From Actinoallomurus iriomotensis (GTDB lineage Bacteria; Actinomycetota; Actinomycetes; Streptosporangiales; Streptosporangiaceae), in NCBI RefSeq assembly GCF_030269445.1, contig NZ_BSTJ01000013.1, forward strand, positions 201,751-265,750: DNA of 64,000 nt. The letters are read 5' to 3'. The notes under the pieces were generated by a model, which saw only the letters and a program-made list of their open reading frames with translations, made no database searches and was not told the origin of the DNA. Positions 35,211 to 43,250 of this stretch are shown here, piece after piece (the stretch's first letter is position 1; the number at the start of each line of letters is the position of its first letter). The translations under genes were made by a program, and so were the position numbers.

Positions 35211-36236
35211 ATGAGTTACGAGGCCGCTGACAACAGGTACGACCAGATCTCCTACCGCCGCACCGGGCGGAGTGGGCTCAAGTTGCCCGCGATCTCCCTC
35301 GGGCTGTGGCACAACTTCGGGGACGACAAGCCGATCGAGACGCAGCGGGCCATCCTGCGCCGGGCGTTCGACCTCGGGGTGACCCACTTCGACCTCGCCA
35401 ACAACTACGGACCCCCGTACGGCTCGGCCGAGAAGAACTTCGGGACGATCTTCGCGCAGGACTTCCGCCCGTACCGGGACGAACTCGTCCTGTCCACCAA
35501 GGCCGGCTACGACATGTGGCCCGGCCCGTACGGCGAGTGGGGATCGCGCAAGTACCTCCTCGCGAGCCTCGACCAGTCGCTCAAGCGGATGGGCGTGGAG
35601 TACGTCGACATCTTCTACAGCCACCGGTTCGACCCGGACACGCCCCTCGAGGAGACGATGGGCGCGCTGGACCACGCCGTACGGTCGGGCAAGGCGCTGT
35701 ACGCCGGGATCTCCTCCTACTCCCCGGAGCGTACGGAGGAGGCCGCGGCGATCCTCAAGAGCATGGGCACCCCGCTGCTGATCCACCAGCCCTCGTACTC
35801 CATGCTCAACCGCTGGATCGAGGGCGGCCTGCTCGACACGCTGGAGCAGGTGGGCGCCGGCTGCATCGCCTTCTCGCCGCTGGCCCAGGGCATGCTGACC
35901 GACAAGTACCTGAACGGCGTCCCCGAGGGGTCGCGGGCCAGCCAGGGCAAGTCGCTGTCGCCCGACCTGCTCACCGACGAGACCCTCGCGCACGTGCGGA
36001 CGCTCAACGAGATGGCCGGAAAGCGCGGGCAGTCGCTCGCGCAGATGGCGCTCTCCTGGACGCTGCGCGACCCGCGGGTCACGTCCGCGCTGATCGGGGC
36101 CAGCAGCGTCGCCCAGCTCGAGGACAGCCTCGGCGCCCTGGACAACCTCGACTTCTCCGACGAGGAACTGGCCGCCATCGACGCCGACGCGGTCGAGGCC
36201 GGCATCAACCTCTGGGCCGCCTCCAGCCGCCACTGA
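35211..36236 (+). CDS. Aldo/keto reductase, L-glyceraldehyde 3-phosphate reductase type
   Basis: 341 aa from the ATG at 35211. It follows the E. coli YghZ (GpR) sequence closely as I remember it: LPAISLGLWHNFGDD, FDLANNYGPPYGSAEKNFG, STKAGYDMWPGPYG, GSRKYLLASLDQSLKRMG, VDIFYSHRFDPDTP, and NLWAASS at the end. It uses NADPH; the catalytic Tyr is in NNYGPPYG and the Lys in STKAGYD. It detoxifies L-glyceraldehyde 3-phosphate or methylglyoxal-like aldehydes. No strong ribosome site is seen. Confidence 0.92.
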   Translation: MSYEAADNRYDQISYRRTGRSGLKLPAISLGLWHNFGDDKPIETQRAILRRAFDLGVTHFDLANNYGPPYGSAEKNFGTIFAQDFRPYRDELVLSTKAGYDMWPGPYGEWGSRKYLLASLDQSLKRMGVEYVDIFYSHRFDPDTPLEETMGALDHAVRSGKALYAGISSYSPERTEEAAAILKSMGTPLLIHQPSYSMLNRWIEGGLLDTLEQVGAGCIAFSPLAQGMLTDKYLNGVPEGSRASQGKSLSPDLLTDETLAHVRTLNEMAGKRGQSLAQMALSWTLRDPRVTSALIGASSVAQLEDSLGALDNLDFSDEELAAIDADAVEAGINLWAASSRH

Positions 36237-36268
36237 GCCGTCAGGGAACTCCGGGGTTTTCCCCGATG

Positions 36269-36318
36269 CCGGGATCCCGGCCGTCCGGTTACCGTGCCGG
36301 TACGGGCCGGGATCCCGG
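36269..36318 (+). promoter_or_regulatory. Two identical 12-bp palindromes before the quinone oxidoreductase gene
   Basis: CCGGGATCCCGG occurs at 36269-36280 and 36307-36318, with starts 38 bp apart. The second ends 25 bp before the ATG at 36344. CGGGG-tttt-CCCCG just upstream (about 36252-36265) could terminate the aldo/keto reductase transcript. The palindromes are good operator candidates for an unknown regulator. Confidence 0.5.
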
Positions 36319-36343
36319 TCTTCTCGCCCCCGGAGGAGTCCCC

Positions 36344-37327
36344 ATGAAGGCCATCGTGCAGGACCGGTACGGAGCGCCCGACGTGCTGGAGTTAACGGAC
36401 ATCGCCGCGCCGGAGCCCGGAGAGGGCGAGGTGCTGGTGCGGGTACGCGCGGCGGCGGTGAACGCGGCCGACTGGCACGTCATGCGCGGCGACCCCTACC
36501 TCGCGCGGCTCAGCATCGGGCTCACGCGGCCGCGCGCGCGGGTCCGCGGTCAGGACTTCGCCGGTCAGGTGGAGTCCGTCGGTCCGGACGTGACCCGGTT
36601 CGCGCCCGGCGACGAGGTGTACGGCAACCTCTCCTGGAGCGAAGGGGCGTTCGCCGAGTACGTCCGCGCCCCGGCCGACCGCGTCGCGGCCAAGCCGGCC
36701 CGCCTGACGTACGAGGAGGCGGCCGCACTGCCGCTGGCGGGCATGACCGCCCTCCAGGGCCTGCGTGACGCGGCGGAGGTACGCCCGGGGCAGCGCGTCC
36801 TGATCAACGGCGCGTCCGGCGGCGTCGGCCTGTTCGCCGTGCAGCTCGGCAAGGCGTTCGGGGCCGAGGTGACCGGCGTGTGCCGCACGCGCAACGTCGA
36901 TCTGGTCCGCTCGGCCGGCGCGGACCACGTCATCGACTACACCGAGGACGACTTCACCCGTTCCGGCCGGTCCTACGACGTCGTGTTCGACCTGGTCGCC
37001 AACCGCTCGCTGCGGGACCTGCGCCGGACGCTGGCGCCCGGCGGCACGCTCGTGCTCTCCGGCGGCGGTGTCTTCGAGGGCGGCAGCCTGATCGGCCCGA
37101 TGGGACTGATCATCAGAACGCGGGCGGCGTCCCGTTTCGTGCGCGACCGCCTGATCGTCCTCATGACGAAGTCGGACGGCGCCGGCCTGGCCGCGCTGAC
37201 GGAACTCGCCGAGGCCGGAAAGATCACCCCGGTCGTCGAGCGCACCTACCCACTGGCCGAGACCCCGGCCGCCATCCGCCACGTCGAGACCGAACACGCG
37301 CGAGCCAAGGTCGTCATCACCGTGTGA
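36344..37327 (+). CDS. Medium-chain NAD(P)-dependent reductase (quinone oxidoreductase type)
   Basis: 327 aa from the ATG at 36344 (GGAGGAG upstream). It is a zinc-free MDR family protein: MKAIVQDRYGAPDVLELTDI, VNAADWHVMRGDP, GQDFAGQVESVGPDVTRFAP, EEAAALPLAGMTALQGLRDA and the nucleotide loop NGASGGVGLFAVQLGKAFGA. No catalytic or structural Zn ligands are seen. It reduces quinones or enones. The 3' end is convergent with the mtoX-partner gene. Confidence 0.9.
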   Translation: MKAIVQDRYGAPDVLELTDIAAPEPGEGEVLVRVRAAAVNAADWHVMRGDPYLARLSIGLTRPRARVRGQDFAGQVESVGPDVTRFAPGDEVYGNLSWSEGAFAEYVRAPADRVAAKPARLTYEEAAALPLAGMTALQGLRDAAEVRPGQRVLINGASGGVGLFAVQLGKAFGAEVTGVCRTRNVDLVRSAGADHVIDYTEDDFTRSGRSYDVVFDLVANRSLRDLRRTLAPGGTLVLSGGGVFEGGSLIGPMGLIIRTRAASRFVRDRLIVLMTKSDGAGLAALTELAEAGKITPVVERTYPLAETPAAIRHVETEHARAKVVITV

Positions 37328-37338
37328 GCTCCGGGCGG

Positions 37339-37980
37339 TCAGGTCGCCAGCAGCAGGGTCGTCGCGCCCGCCGCGATGAGGGCGGCCGCCCAGAGGCGGT
37401 CGAGGTTGAACCATGCGCGCCGCAGGATGGTCAGGCCCACCACCTCGTAGACGAGAACGGCGATGATCCCCGCGACGGTCAGCATCGCGAGCGTGTGCAC
37501 GATCGTTACGAAGATCGCCGCGGACACCGCGTCCCCGGCGCCGCCGGTGATCCCGTGGGAGTGGGCGTGGGGGACCGGGATCGAACCGTGGGTGAGTACC
37601 GGCAGCAGCATCAGGCCCGCGCCGTGCGCCGACGACATCAGGAACGACCAGCCGGCGAGTTGCCACAGCGACAGCCGCATCCCCACCCAGCGGAAGTGCC
37701 GGCTCGACAGCAGCCGCCACAGCCCGAACCCGACGAGCACCACCCCTCCGGCGATCGACACCACGCGGGACGTCAGCACCGACCCGGTCAGCGTCACGAT
37801 CACGGCGACGACGAACACCGACCCGGCGTGCCCGGCGGCGATCGCCGGCAGCGACTGGAGCACGAGCGCCCGCGACCGTTCCTGCAGCCCGCGGGCGACC
37901 GCGAACAGCCAGCCCATGCCGGGATTGAGGCCGTGGAAGGCTCCCAGTGCCACGAGCGCGATCAGCGAGCCGTCCTTCAT
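37339..37980 (-). CDS. Polytopic membrane protein encoded with methanethiol oxidase
   Basis: 213 aa, six predicted membrane segments. It opens LIALVALGAFHGLNPGMGW, and a mid-loop has VPHAHSHGITGG. A histidine in the first helix and the HAHSHG loop suggest metal binding or transport, similar in style to HupE/UreJ or nickel/cobalt permeases, but this is inference. It starts 13 bp after the mtoX stop and is surely co-transcribed, so it may supply or shield the metal of the MtoX enzyme. Confidence 0.65.
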   Translation of the reverse strand: MKDGSLIALVALGAFHGLNPGMGWLFAVARGLQERSRALVLQSLPAIAAGHAGSVFVVAVIVTLTGSVLTSRVVSIAGGVVLVGFGLWRLLSSRHFRWVGMRLSLWQLAGWSFLMSSAHGAGLMLLPVLTHGSIPVPHAHSHGITGGAGDAVSAAIFVTIVHTLAMLTVAGIIAVLVYEVVGLTILRRAWFNLDRLWAAALIAAGATTLLLAT

Positions 37981-37993
37981 CGGCCCTCCCGGC

Positions 37994-39391
37994 TCATGGA
38001 TAACAGTAGGAGTCCGAGGACGCGTCCCCACCCTGGAGCCGGGTCTGGTGCGGCCGCAGGCCGCGGAAGTCGTCGCCGTTCGGGAAGAAACGCGGGTCGA
38101 AGGTGAAGTCGTCGCCCGAGTCGACCTTGGCCATCCACGCTCCGACGCCGTCGGGATAGAACTGGTCGTCCCACGCCCCGTACAGAGAGTTGGTGACGTA
38201 CACGCGCTTGCCGTCACGGCTGACCTCGACCATCTGCGGGCCGCCGGCGAGCGGCCGGTCCGGCGCCGACGGGTGCGGGGTGCGGTTCACGATGCCGCCG
38301 ATCCGCACCGAGCCGGCCTCGACCGGGTGGAACGGGTCGCTCACGTCGTAGCGTTTGAGCTCGCCCGTGCCCCAGCAGGAGACGTACAGGTAGCGGTCGT
38401 CCACGGACAGGTCGATGTCGGTGACCAGCGGCGGCACCGCCCCGAACGGCGCGATCACCGGCGGCAGGTCGCCCGTTTCAGCCGGTTCGGCGGGGATCGT
38501 GATGACCTTGCGGACCTTGAACTCCTTGCCCTCGCGATACCAGACCCAGACCGAAGCGGACAGGTCCTCGACGTTGACCACGACGCCGGCGAAGCCGTAC
38601 GTCCTGGTCGGGTCGTGGGCCGGCCGCAGCTCCAGCACCATCTGGTGCTCGTCGCCCAGGTCGACGCGCTGGACGTGGCGCCGCTTGCGCAGGTCCCAGA
38701 AGTGCAGCGCGTGGCCGTACTCGCGGCCGAGCAGCAGGTCGGCGTCGACACCGTCCTCGATCATCGACGGCGTGCCCCACTCCGAGGTGACGACCACGTC
38801 GTGCGCGATGTGCCACCAGAAGTCGTACGCCAGGTACTGCGGCCCCCGGTCGACCTCCCACCGCCCGAGCACGTCGAACGAGGTGTGGTCCAGCAGCGCG
38901 ATGCCCCCCGGCCCGTCGCTTCCATTAGCCCCGCCCAGCGCGGACACGTACAACCCCTCCGGCCCGCAGTGCACCGTATGCGGCCGTGAGTAACCCGCCC
39001 GCTTGGCCAGCTCGTCCGCCTCCAGGATCTTGACGATCGTGGGCTTGGCGGGGTCGTCCTTCACGTCGACGACGTAGATGCGTGAGGAGCGCAGCCCCGG
39101 CACCACCAGGTAGCGCCGTTCGATGTGCGGGTGCGGCGCGTACGGGCACAGCGCGCTGCTGCAGGCGTTCCAGCCGAAGTGGTGCAGCTCGTCCCCGGTG
39201 TAGGGCAGGTCGGTCCAGCCGACCACCGAACCGTACGACGCGGATTCCTCGTCGACGTCGATCACGGCGATGGCGTCGGGCTTCTCGGCCGCGCGATCGA
39301 AGGCGACGATGTACGCGAGGGTCTCCGGCGGCGCGTTCACCGCGTCACGGGGGGAGGGGTAGAAGGTCGGGTCGGGCTTCCAGAGGGCCAC
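37994..39391 (-). CDS. mtoX: Methanethiol oxidase / selenium-binding protein SBP56 family
   Basis: 465 aa from the GTG at 39391 with GAAGGAG 6 bp upstream; the frame extends to 39508 but without a ribosome site. SBP56 markers are LAYIVAFDRAAEKPDAIAVI, HHFGWNACSSALCPYAPHPH, LVVPGLRSSRIYVVDV, KRAGYSRPHTVHCGPEGLYV, EWGTPSMIEDGVD, YGHALHFWDL and the final SDSYCYP. The family oxidises methanethiol to formaldehyde, H2S and H2O2 with a copper site. The His-rich motifs fit that. A membrane partner follows in the operon. Confidence 0.88.
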   Translation of the reverse strand: MALWKPDPTFYPSPRDAVNAPPETLAYIVAFDRAAEKPDAIAVIDVDEESASYGSVVGWTDLPYTGDELHHFGWNACSSALCPYAPHPHIERRYLVVPGLRSSRIYVVDVKDDPAKPTIVKILEADELAKRAGYSRPHTVHCGPEGLYVSALGGANGSDGPGGIALLDHTSFDVLGRWEVDRGPQYLAYDFWWHIAHDVVVTSEWGTPSMIEDGVDADLLLGREYGHALHFWDLRKRRHVQRVDLGDEHQMVLELRPAHDPTRTYGFAGVVVNVEDLSASVWVWYREGKEFKVRKVITIPAEPAETGDLPPVIAPFGAVPPLVTDIDLSVDDRYLYVSCWGTGELKRYDVSDPFHPVEAGSVRIGGIVNRTPHPSAPDRPLAGGPQMVEVSRDGKRVYVTNSLYGAWDDQFYPDGVGAWMAKVDSGDDFTFDPRFFPNGDDFRGLRPHQTRLQGGDASSDSYCYP

Positions 39392-39594
39392 GCCACACTC
39401 CTTCGGCAGGGCGGCATCGTCACGAACCGCGACATGACCAGCGCCGACGCCGTCCTGGCACGTAATCCCGACAAAGCTACTGGGGAATATGCTAGGGGGT
39501 CCGAGCATCTGTTGGATCTGGACAGGTCATGGTTCCTCCGGTTTGTACCCGGACACATGCCGGGCCTACCGGAGGACTGGCAAAATCAGCTGCC

Positions 39595-40653
39595 GTGACC
39601 GAACTCGTGCAGCTGCTCACTCCGGAGGGCGAGAGACTCGACCATCCCGACTACCCGCTGGATCTGACCGCAGGTCAGATCCAGGAGCTTTTTCGGGACA
39701 TGGTCCTCGCGCGGCGGCTCGACACGGAGGCGATGGCCCTGCAACGGCAGGGTGAGCTGGGACTCTGGGTGCCGCTGCTCGGCCAGGAGGCCGCGCAGGT
39801 CGGTGCGGCCCGCGCGCTGGTGTCCGCCGACTACGTCTTCCCCAGCTACCGCGAGCACGCCATCGCCATGGTGCGCGGCGTCACGGTCGCCGAGCTGCTG
39901 AAGAACTGGCGCGGCGTCGACCACGGCGGGTGGGACGCCGAGAAGGTCCGCATGGCCCTCTACGCGATCGTGATCGGAGCGCAGACGCTCCACGCGGTCG
40001 GGTACGCCATGGGCGTGCAGCGCGACGGCGCCGAAGAGGCCGTGCTCGCCTGCTTCGGTGACGGCGCGAGCAGCCAGGGCGACGTCAACGAGGCGTTCGT
40101 GTGGGCGGGCGCGCAGAACGCCCCGGTCGTCTTCTTCTGCCAGAACAACCAGTGGGCGATCTCCGCCCGGCTGGAGACCCAGACGCGCGTGCCGCTGTAC
40201 CGGCGCGGGTTCGGGTACGGCTTCCCCGGCGTGCGCGTCGACGGCAACGACGTGTTCGCCAGCCTGGCGGTGACGCGTACCGCGCTCGAGCGGGCGCGCG
40301 CCGGTGAGGGGCCGACGTTGATCGAGGCCTTCACCTACCGGATGAGCGCCCACACCAGCTCCGACGACCCGACCCGCTACCGCACCGGCGCCGAGCTGGA
40401 GGCCTGGCGGCTGAAGGACCCGATCGAGCGCGTCCGGGCGTACCTCAGCCGGAACGGCCTGGCCGACGCGGACTTCTTCGCGTCCGTGGACGCCGACGCC
40501 GAGGCGCTGGGCCGGCAGGTGCGCGAGGACTGCCGCGCGCTCCCCGACCCGGAGCCGCAGGCGATCTTCGAGCACGTGTACGCCGGCGAGCACGAGCAAC
40601 TCGCCGAGGAGCGCGCGGCGTACCACGCGTACCTCGACGGCTTCGCCGGCTGA
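39595..40653 (+). CDS. Thiamine-dependent 2-oxoacid dehydrogenase E1 alpha subunit
   Basis: 352 aa from the GTG at 39595. The ThDP fold shows RDMVLARRLDTEAMALQRQG, LGQEAAQVGAARALVSADYV, PSYREHAIAMVRG, and the ThDP/Mg motif GDGASSQGDVNEAFVWAGAQ with the FFCQNNQWAIS end. PTLIEAFTYRMSAHTSSDDP marks the phosphorylation-loop region. It is the pyruvate or branched-chain E1 alpha type. No E1 beta, E2 or E3 gene follows here, which is unusual because they normally form an operon. Confidence 0.9.
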   Translation: MTELVQLLTPEGERLDHPDYPLDLTAGQIQELFRDMVLARRLDTEAMALQRQGELGLWVPLLGQEAAQVGAARALVSADYVFPSYREHAIAMVRGVTVAELLKNWRGVDHGGWDAEKVRMALYAIVIGAQTLHAVGYAMGVQRDGAEEAVLACFGDGASSQGDVNEAFVWAGAQNAPVVFFCQNNQWAISARLETQTRVPLYRRGFGYGFPGVRVDGNDVFASLAVTRTALERARAGEGPTLIEAFTYRMSAHTSSDDPTRYRTGAELEAWRLKDPIERVRAYLSRNGLADADFFASVDADAEALGRQVREDCRALPDPEPQAIFEHVYAGEHEQLAEERAAYHAYLDGFAG

Positions 40654-40787
40654 GGAACGCCTTCGGCACCGTTTCGGTGACCTCGGTGTACGCACGCCGT
40701 GAGTTCTTGCTTAGGATGTGCTTCCCTCGACATTCGCGGCGGCCCGGCCGTCGGGGCCACCGGGCCGTCGTCACCGGAGGAGGACCG

Positions 40788-41021
40788 TTGAGCACTCCGA
40801 AACCGCCCGACAACCTCGACTTGGCCACGACCGCCCGGGAGATGGCGGACCAGGCGCCGGCCGGGTCGTTCGAGAAGGCCGTCGCCGGATCGGTGGCGGT
40901 CACCTGCGCCACCACCCGCACGTACGAAGAGGCGATCGACGTCCTCGGGGGCATTCAGCCCGTCGAGGTACGCCGGCCGGCGATCGAGTTCCTCAAGCGT
41001 CTCGCCTTCGCCGAACGGTGA
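40788..41021 (+). CDS. Small protein of unknown function (77 aa)
   Basis: The start is taken as the TTG at 40788, with GGAGGAGGACC just upstream; no ATG or GTG lies nearby. The protein is soluble and mostly helical: LATTAREMADQAPAGSFEKA, YEEAIDVLGGIQPVEVRRPA and IEFLKRLAF. It lies between the E1 alpha gene and the GroES-like gene, both on the same strand. I recognise no family. Confidence 0.6.
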   Translation: MSTPKPPDNLDLATTAREMADQAPAGSFEKAVAGSVAVTCATTRTYEEAIDVLGGIQPVEVRRPAIEFLKRLAFAER

Positions 41022-41084
41022 CGCGGACGGCGATGAGCCGTCTCGGCCGTTCGGAAGCTTCTGGCACAAAGTAGACTCCGCACC

Positions 41085-41402
41085 GTGCCCGAGGTGAAGT
41101 TCGAGATACAGATGTTGCACGACCGGGTGATGGTGCGCCCCGACAAGGAGGGCGAGCGCCGCAGCACCGGCGGCATCGTCATCCCCGCGACGGCCGAGAT
41201 GGCCAACCGCCTCGTCTGGGGTGAGGTGTGCGGCGTCGGCCATCACGTGCGCTCGGTCAAGGTCGGTGACAAGGTCCTGTTCAAGGACGAGGACCAGTTC
41301 GAGGTCGAGGTGCAGGGCGCGATGTACCTGGTGATGCGCGAACGCGACCTGCACGCCGTCGCCAGCGAGCGCCCGGAGTACGGCACCGGTCTCTACCTCT
41401 GA
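41085..41402 (+). CDS. GroES-like co-chaperonin paralogue
   Basis: 105 aa from the GTG at 41085. GroES barrel strands are seen: QMLHDRVMVRPDKEGERRST, GGIVIPATA, WGEVCGVG, VKVGDKVLF and MYLVMRERDLHAV. The mobile loop is short and degenerate and there is an extra C-terminal tail (SERPEYGTGLYL). No GroEL gene adjoins it. It is probably a stand-alone paralogue rather than the main GroES. Confidence 0.82.
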   Translation: MPEVKFEIQMLHDRVMVRPDKEGERRSTGGIVIPATAEMANRLVWGEVCGVGHHVRSVKVGDKVLFKDEDQFEVEVQGAMYLVMRERDLHAVASERPEYGTGLYL

Positions 41403-41462
41403 GCGCTGGGGCCGGTCAGGTCCCGCGCTCCGATCTCCGGGTGAACGCGGCCTTCACATCGG

Positions 41463-43250
41463 CTACTCGCTGACAGCCGCGGCGGGCGGCGGGTTCGGCG
41501 GCCCGTCCAGCGGCTGCCCCGACTGCAGCAGGGTCATGCCCGGCAGGTCGCTGATCGTTCTCGTCAGGAAGTCCCACGCGCTGGCGCCGGCCGACTCCGC
41601 TGCGGACGCCTCCACGCCGCTCGCGTTCGCCGCGTTCTGGCTCCGGCGTTTCTTCGACCAGGAGAAGAGACGCGTCAGGGCACCGGAGTTCTGGATTCGC
41701 TCGACCTCGGCGAGATGCCGCTCCTGTTCTTCGAGCGCGCCGCGCCGTGCGTCGCGTGAGGCGGTCATGTTCTTCGTGAGGGCCGCGATGAGCAGCGCGT
41801 GCGCGAGGCCGGTGACACCGCGGACCAGGCCCTCCTCAGGGCCGGCGACCGTGGTCACGATGGCCAGGGCGTCGGGGCCGAAGGCGGCGGGCACCAGCAG
41901 CCGCAGATCGTCGATCAGGCCCGTCCGCGTCCGGTCGAGGATGTCGGCGTGGGTCACGACCAGCACGAACAGGGGCGGTGGCCGCTCGGTGGCCGCGCGG
42001 TACGCCACCGTCGCGTCCATGGCGACGCTGGCGATCCGCATCCCGGTCAGATCGCGGATCTCGCCGCTGCGCTCAGGCGACACGGGGATCTCCACGTGCT
42101 CGGCGCGGATGGTCACGATCACACAGTCGCTCTCGCGCACCAGGTCGGTCGCCGCCGGATCACCCCGCTCGGGTACCTCCGCCGAAGGATCGCTCCGCGG
42201 GGCGTCCACCTCCCGCCAGTCGATCTCGACCAGAGGATGGGCTCCGTCGACGACCTCGAAGCACCAGTCCGTACGCGCTCCGGCACCACGACGCCGACCG
42301 CCCGAGATCAGGTCGTGGAACACACCGAGGTCCGGCGCGTGCAGCCACAGCGGCAGCTCCGGGCCGAGCGCGCGGAACAGCCCGTACACCAGCCCGCTGC
42401 GCCCCGATCCCGGCACGCCCAAGACGGTGACCCGGCAGTCGTCCACGTACCGGAATGCCTTGCCGCTCAGCAGACGGGAAGTCTTCACGTTGTACCGCCG
42501 GGGCCGCCAGGCCACGTGTTCGGTGTCCGTCGCCTGGCGCAGCACGTGCTCGGCCCGTGCCACATAGCGCGGGCGGATCGGGCTCACCCGGGCCAACGAT
42601 GGCAGGAAGGGCACCGCGACGTTGCGGGACCGGCGCCGGCCCCGTGGCCGTACGGGAAGCACCGTGACGGTCGAGTGGCTGAGCCTGCGCAGGGCCCCGA
42701 GGTAGGTCGCCAGCGGAGCGACCGTCTGGTCGAGCCGGGCGGCCTCGTCGTCGCCGTCGACACCGGTCACCGCGACGACGATGTCGCGTCTGACGGAGGG
42801 TTCGGCGGCCTGGAGATGCCCGACGAGGTGGCGCAGCGTGGTGTGGTCGAGCGGCCCGGAGTCGGCTCGCAGGACGATGACCACGGTGTCGGCGGAACTC
42901 AGGTGTGCGCGCAGGAGGCCGGTCGCCGTGCCCGCGGGAGTGCTCACGACCAGGGACCCGGGGACGTCGACGATCTCCAACGTGCCCCAGGTGCGCCGTG
43001 CCCGCCAGTTCAGCCGCGCGGCGCCCTGGGCGGGCAGCGCGGGCCCCCGGATCTGCCAGAACCAGGCGGTGATCTGGTCCGATGGCGTGGTGCTGCCCCG
43101 CGCGGACCGGCCGCGCAGCCGGCGCCAGGCCGTCTGCCCCGCACGGTCGGCCAGGCGCAGCGGCAGACCCGACCGGCGTATCCGGTCGACGCCGAGTGCG
43201 CACAGCGCCGTCTTGCCCGCTCCCGGCGGGCCGATGACGACCGTCCTCAC
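41463..43250 (-). CDS. Tandem P-loop GTPase-like protein of unknown function
   Basis: 595 aa from the GTG at 43250, overlapping the upstream stop as GTGA. The first half has G1 GPPGAGKTA (residues about 7-15), a Walker-B-like G3 EIVDVPGS and a G4-like VAVTGVDG. The second half repeats the plan in degenerate form: G1 GVPGSGRSG with Arg in place of Lys (about residue 272), no clear DxxG, and VVTHAD as G4. The C-terminal 80 residues are charged helix then Ala/Pro-rich. One active and one degenerate GTPase in tandem resembles the double-GTPase proteins proposed in actinobacterial conflict systems; that link is inference. Confidence 0.72.
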   Translation of the reverse strand: MRTVVIGPPGAGKTALCALGVDRIRRSGLPLRLADRAGQTAWRRLRGRSARGSTTPSDQITAWFWQIRGPALPAQGAARLNWRARRTWGTLEIVDVPGSLVVSTPAGTATGLLRAHLSSADTVVIVLRADSGPLDHTTLRHLVGHLQAAEPSVRRDIVVAVTGVDGDDEAARLDQTVAPLATYLGALRRLSHSTVTVLPVRPRGRRRSRNVAVPFLPSLARVSPIRPRYVARAEHVLRQATDTEHVAWRPRRYNVKTSRLLSGKAFRYVDDCRVTVLGVPGSGRSGLVYGLFRALGPELPLWLHAPDLGVFHDLISGGRRRGAGARTDWCFEVVDGAHPLVEIDWREVDAPRSDPSAEVPERGDPAATDLVRESDCVIVTIRAEHVEIPVSPERSGEIRDLTGMRIASVAMDATVAYRAATERPPPLFVLVVTHADILDRTRTGLIDDLRLLVPAAFGPDALAIVTTVAGPEEGLVRGVTGLAHALLIAALTKNMTASRDARRGALEEQERHLAEVERIQNSGALTRLFSWSKKRRSQNAANASGVEASAAESAGASAWDFLTRTISDLPGMTLLQSGQPLDGPPNPPPAAAVSE

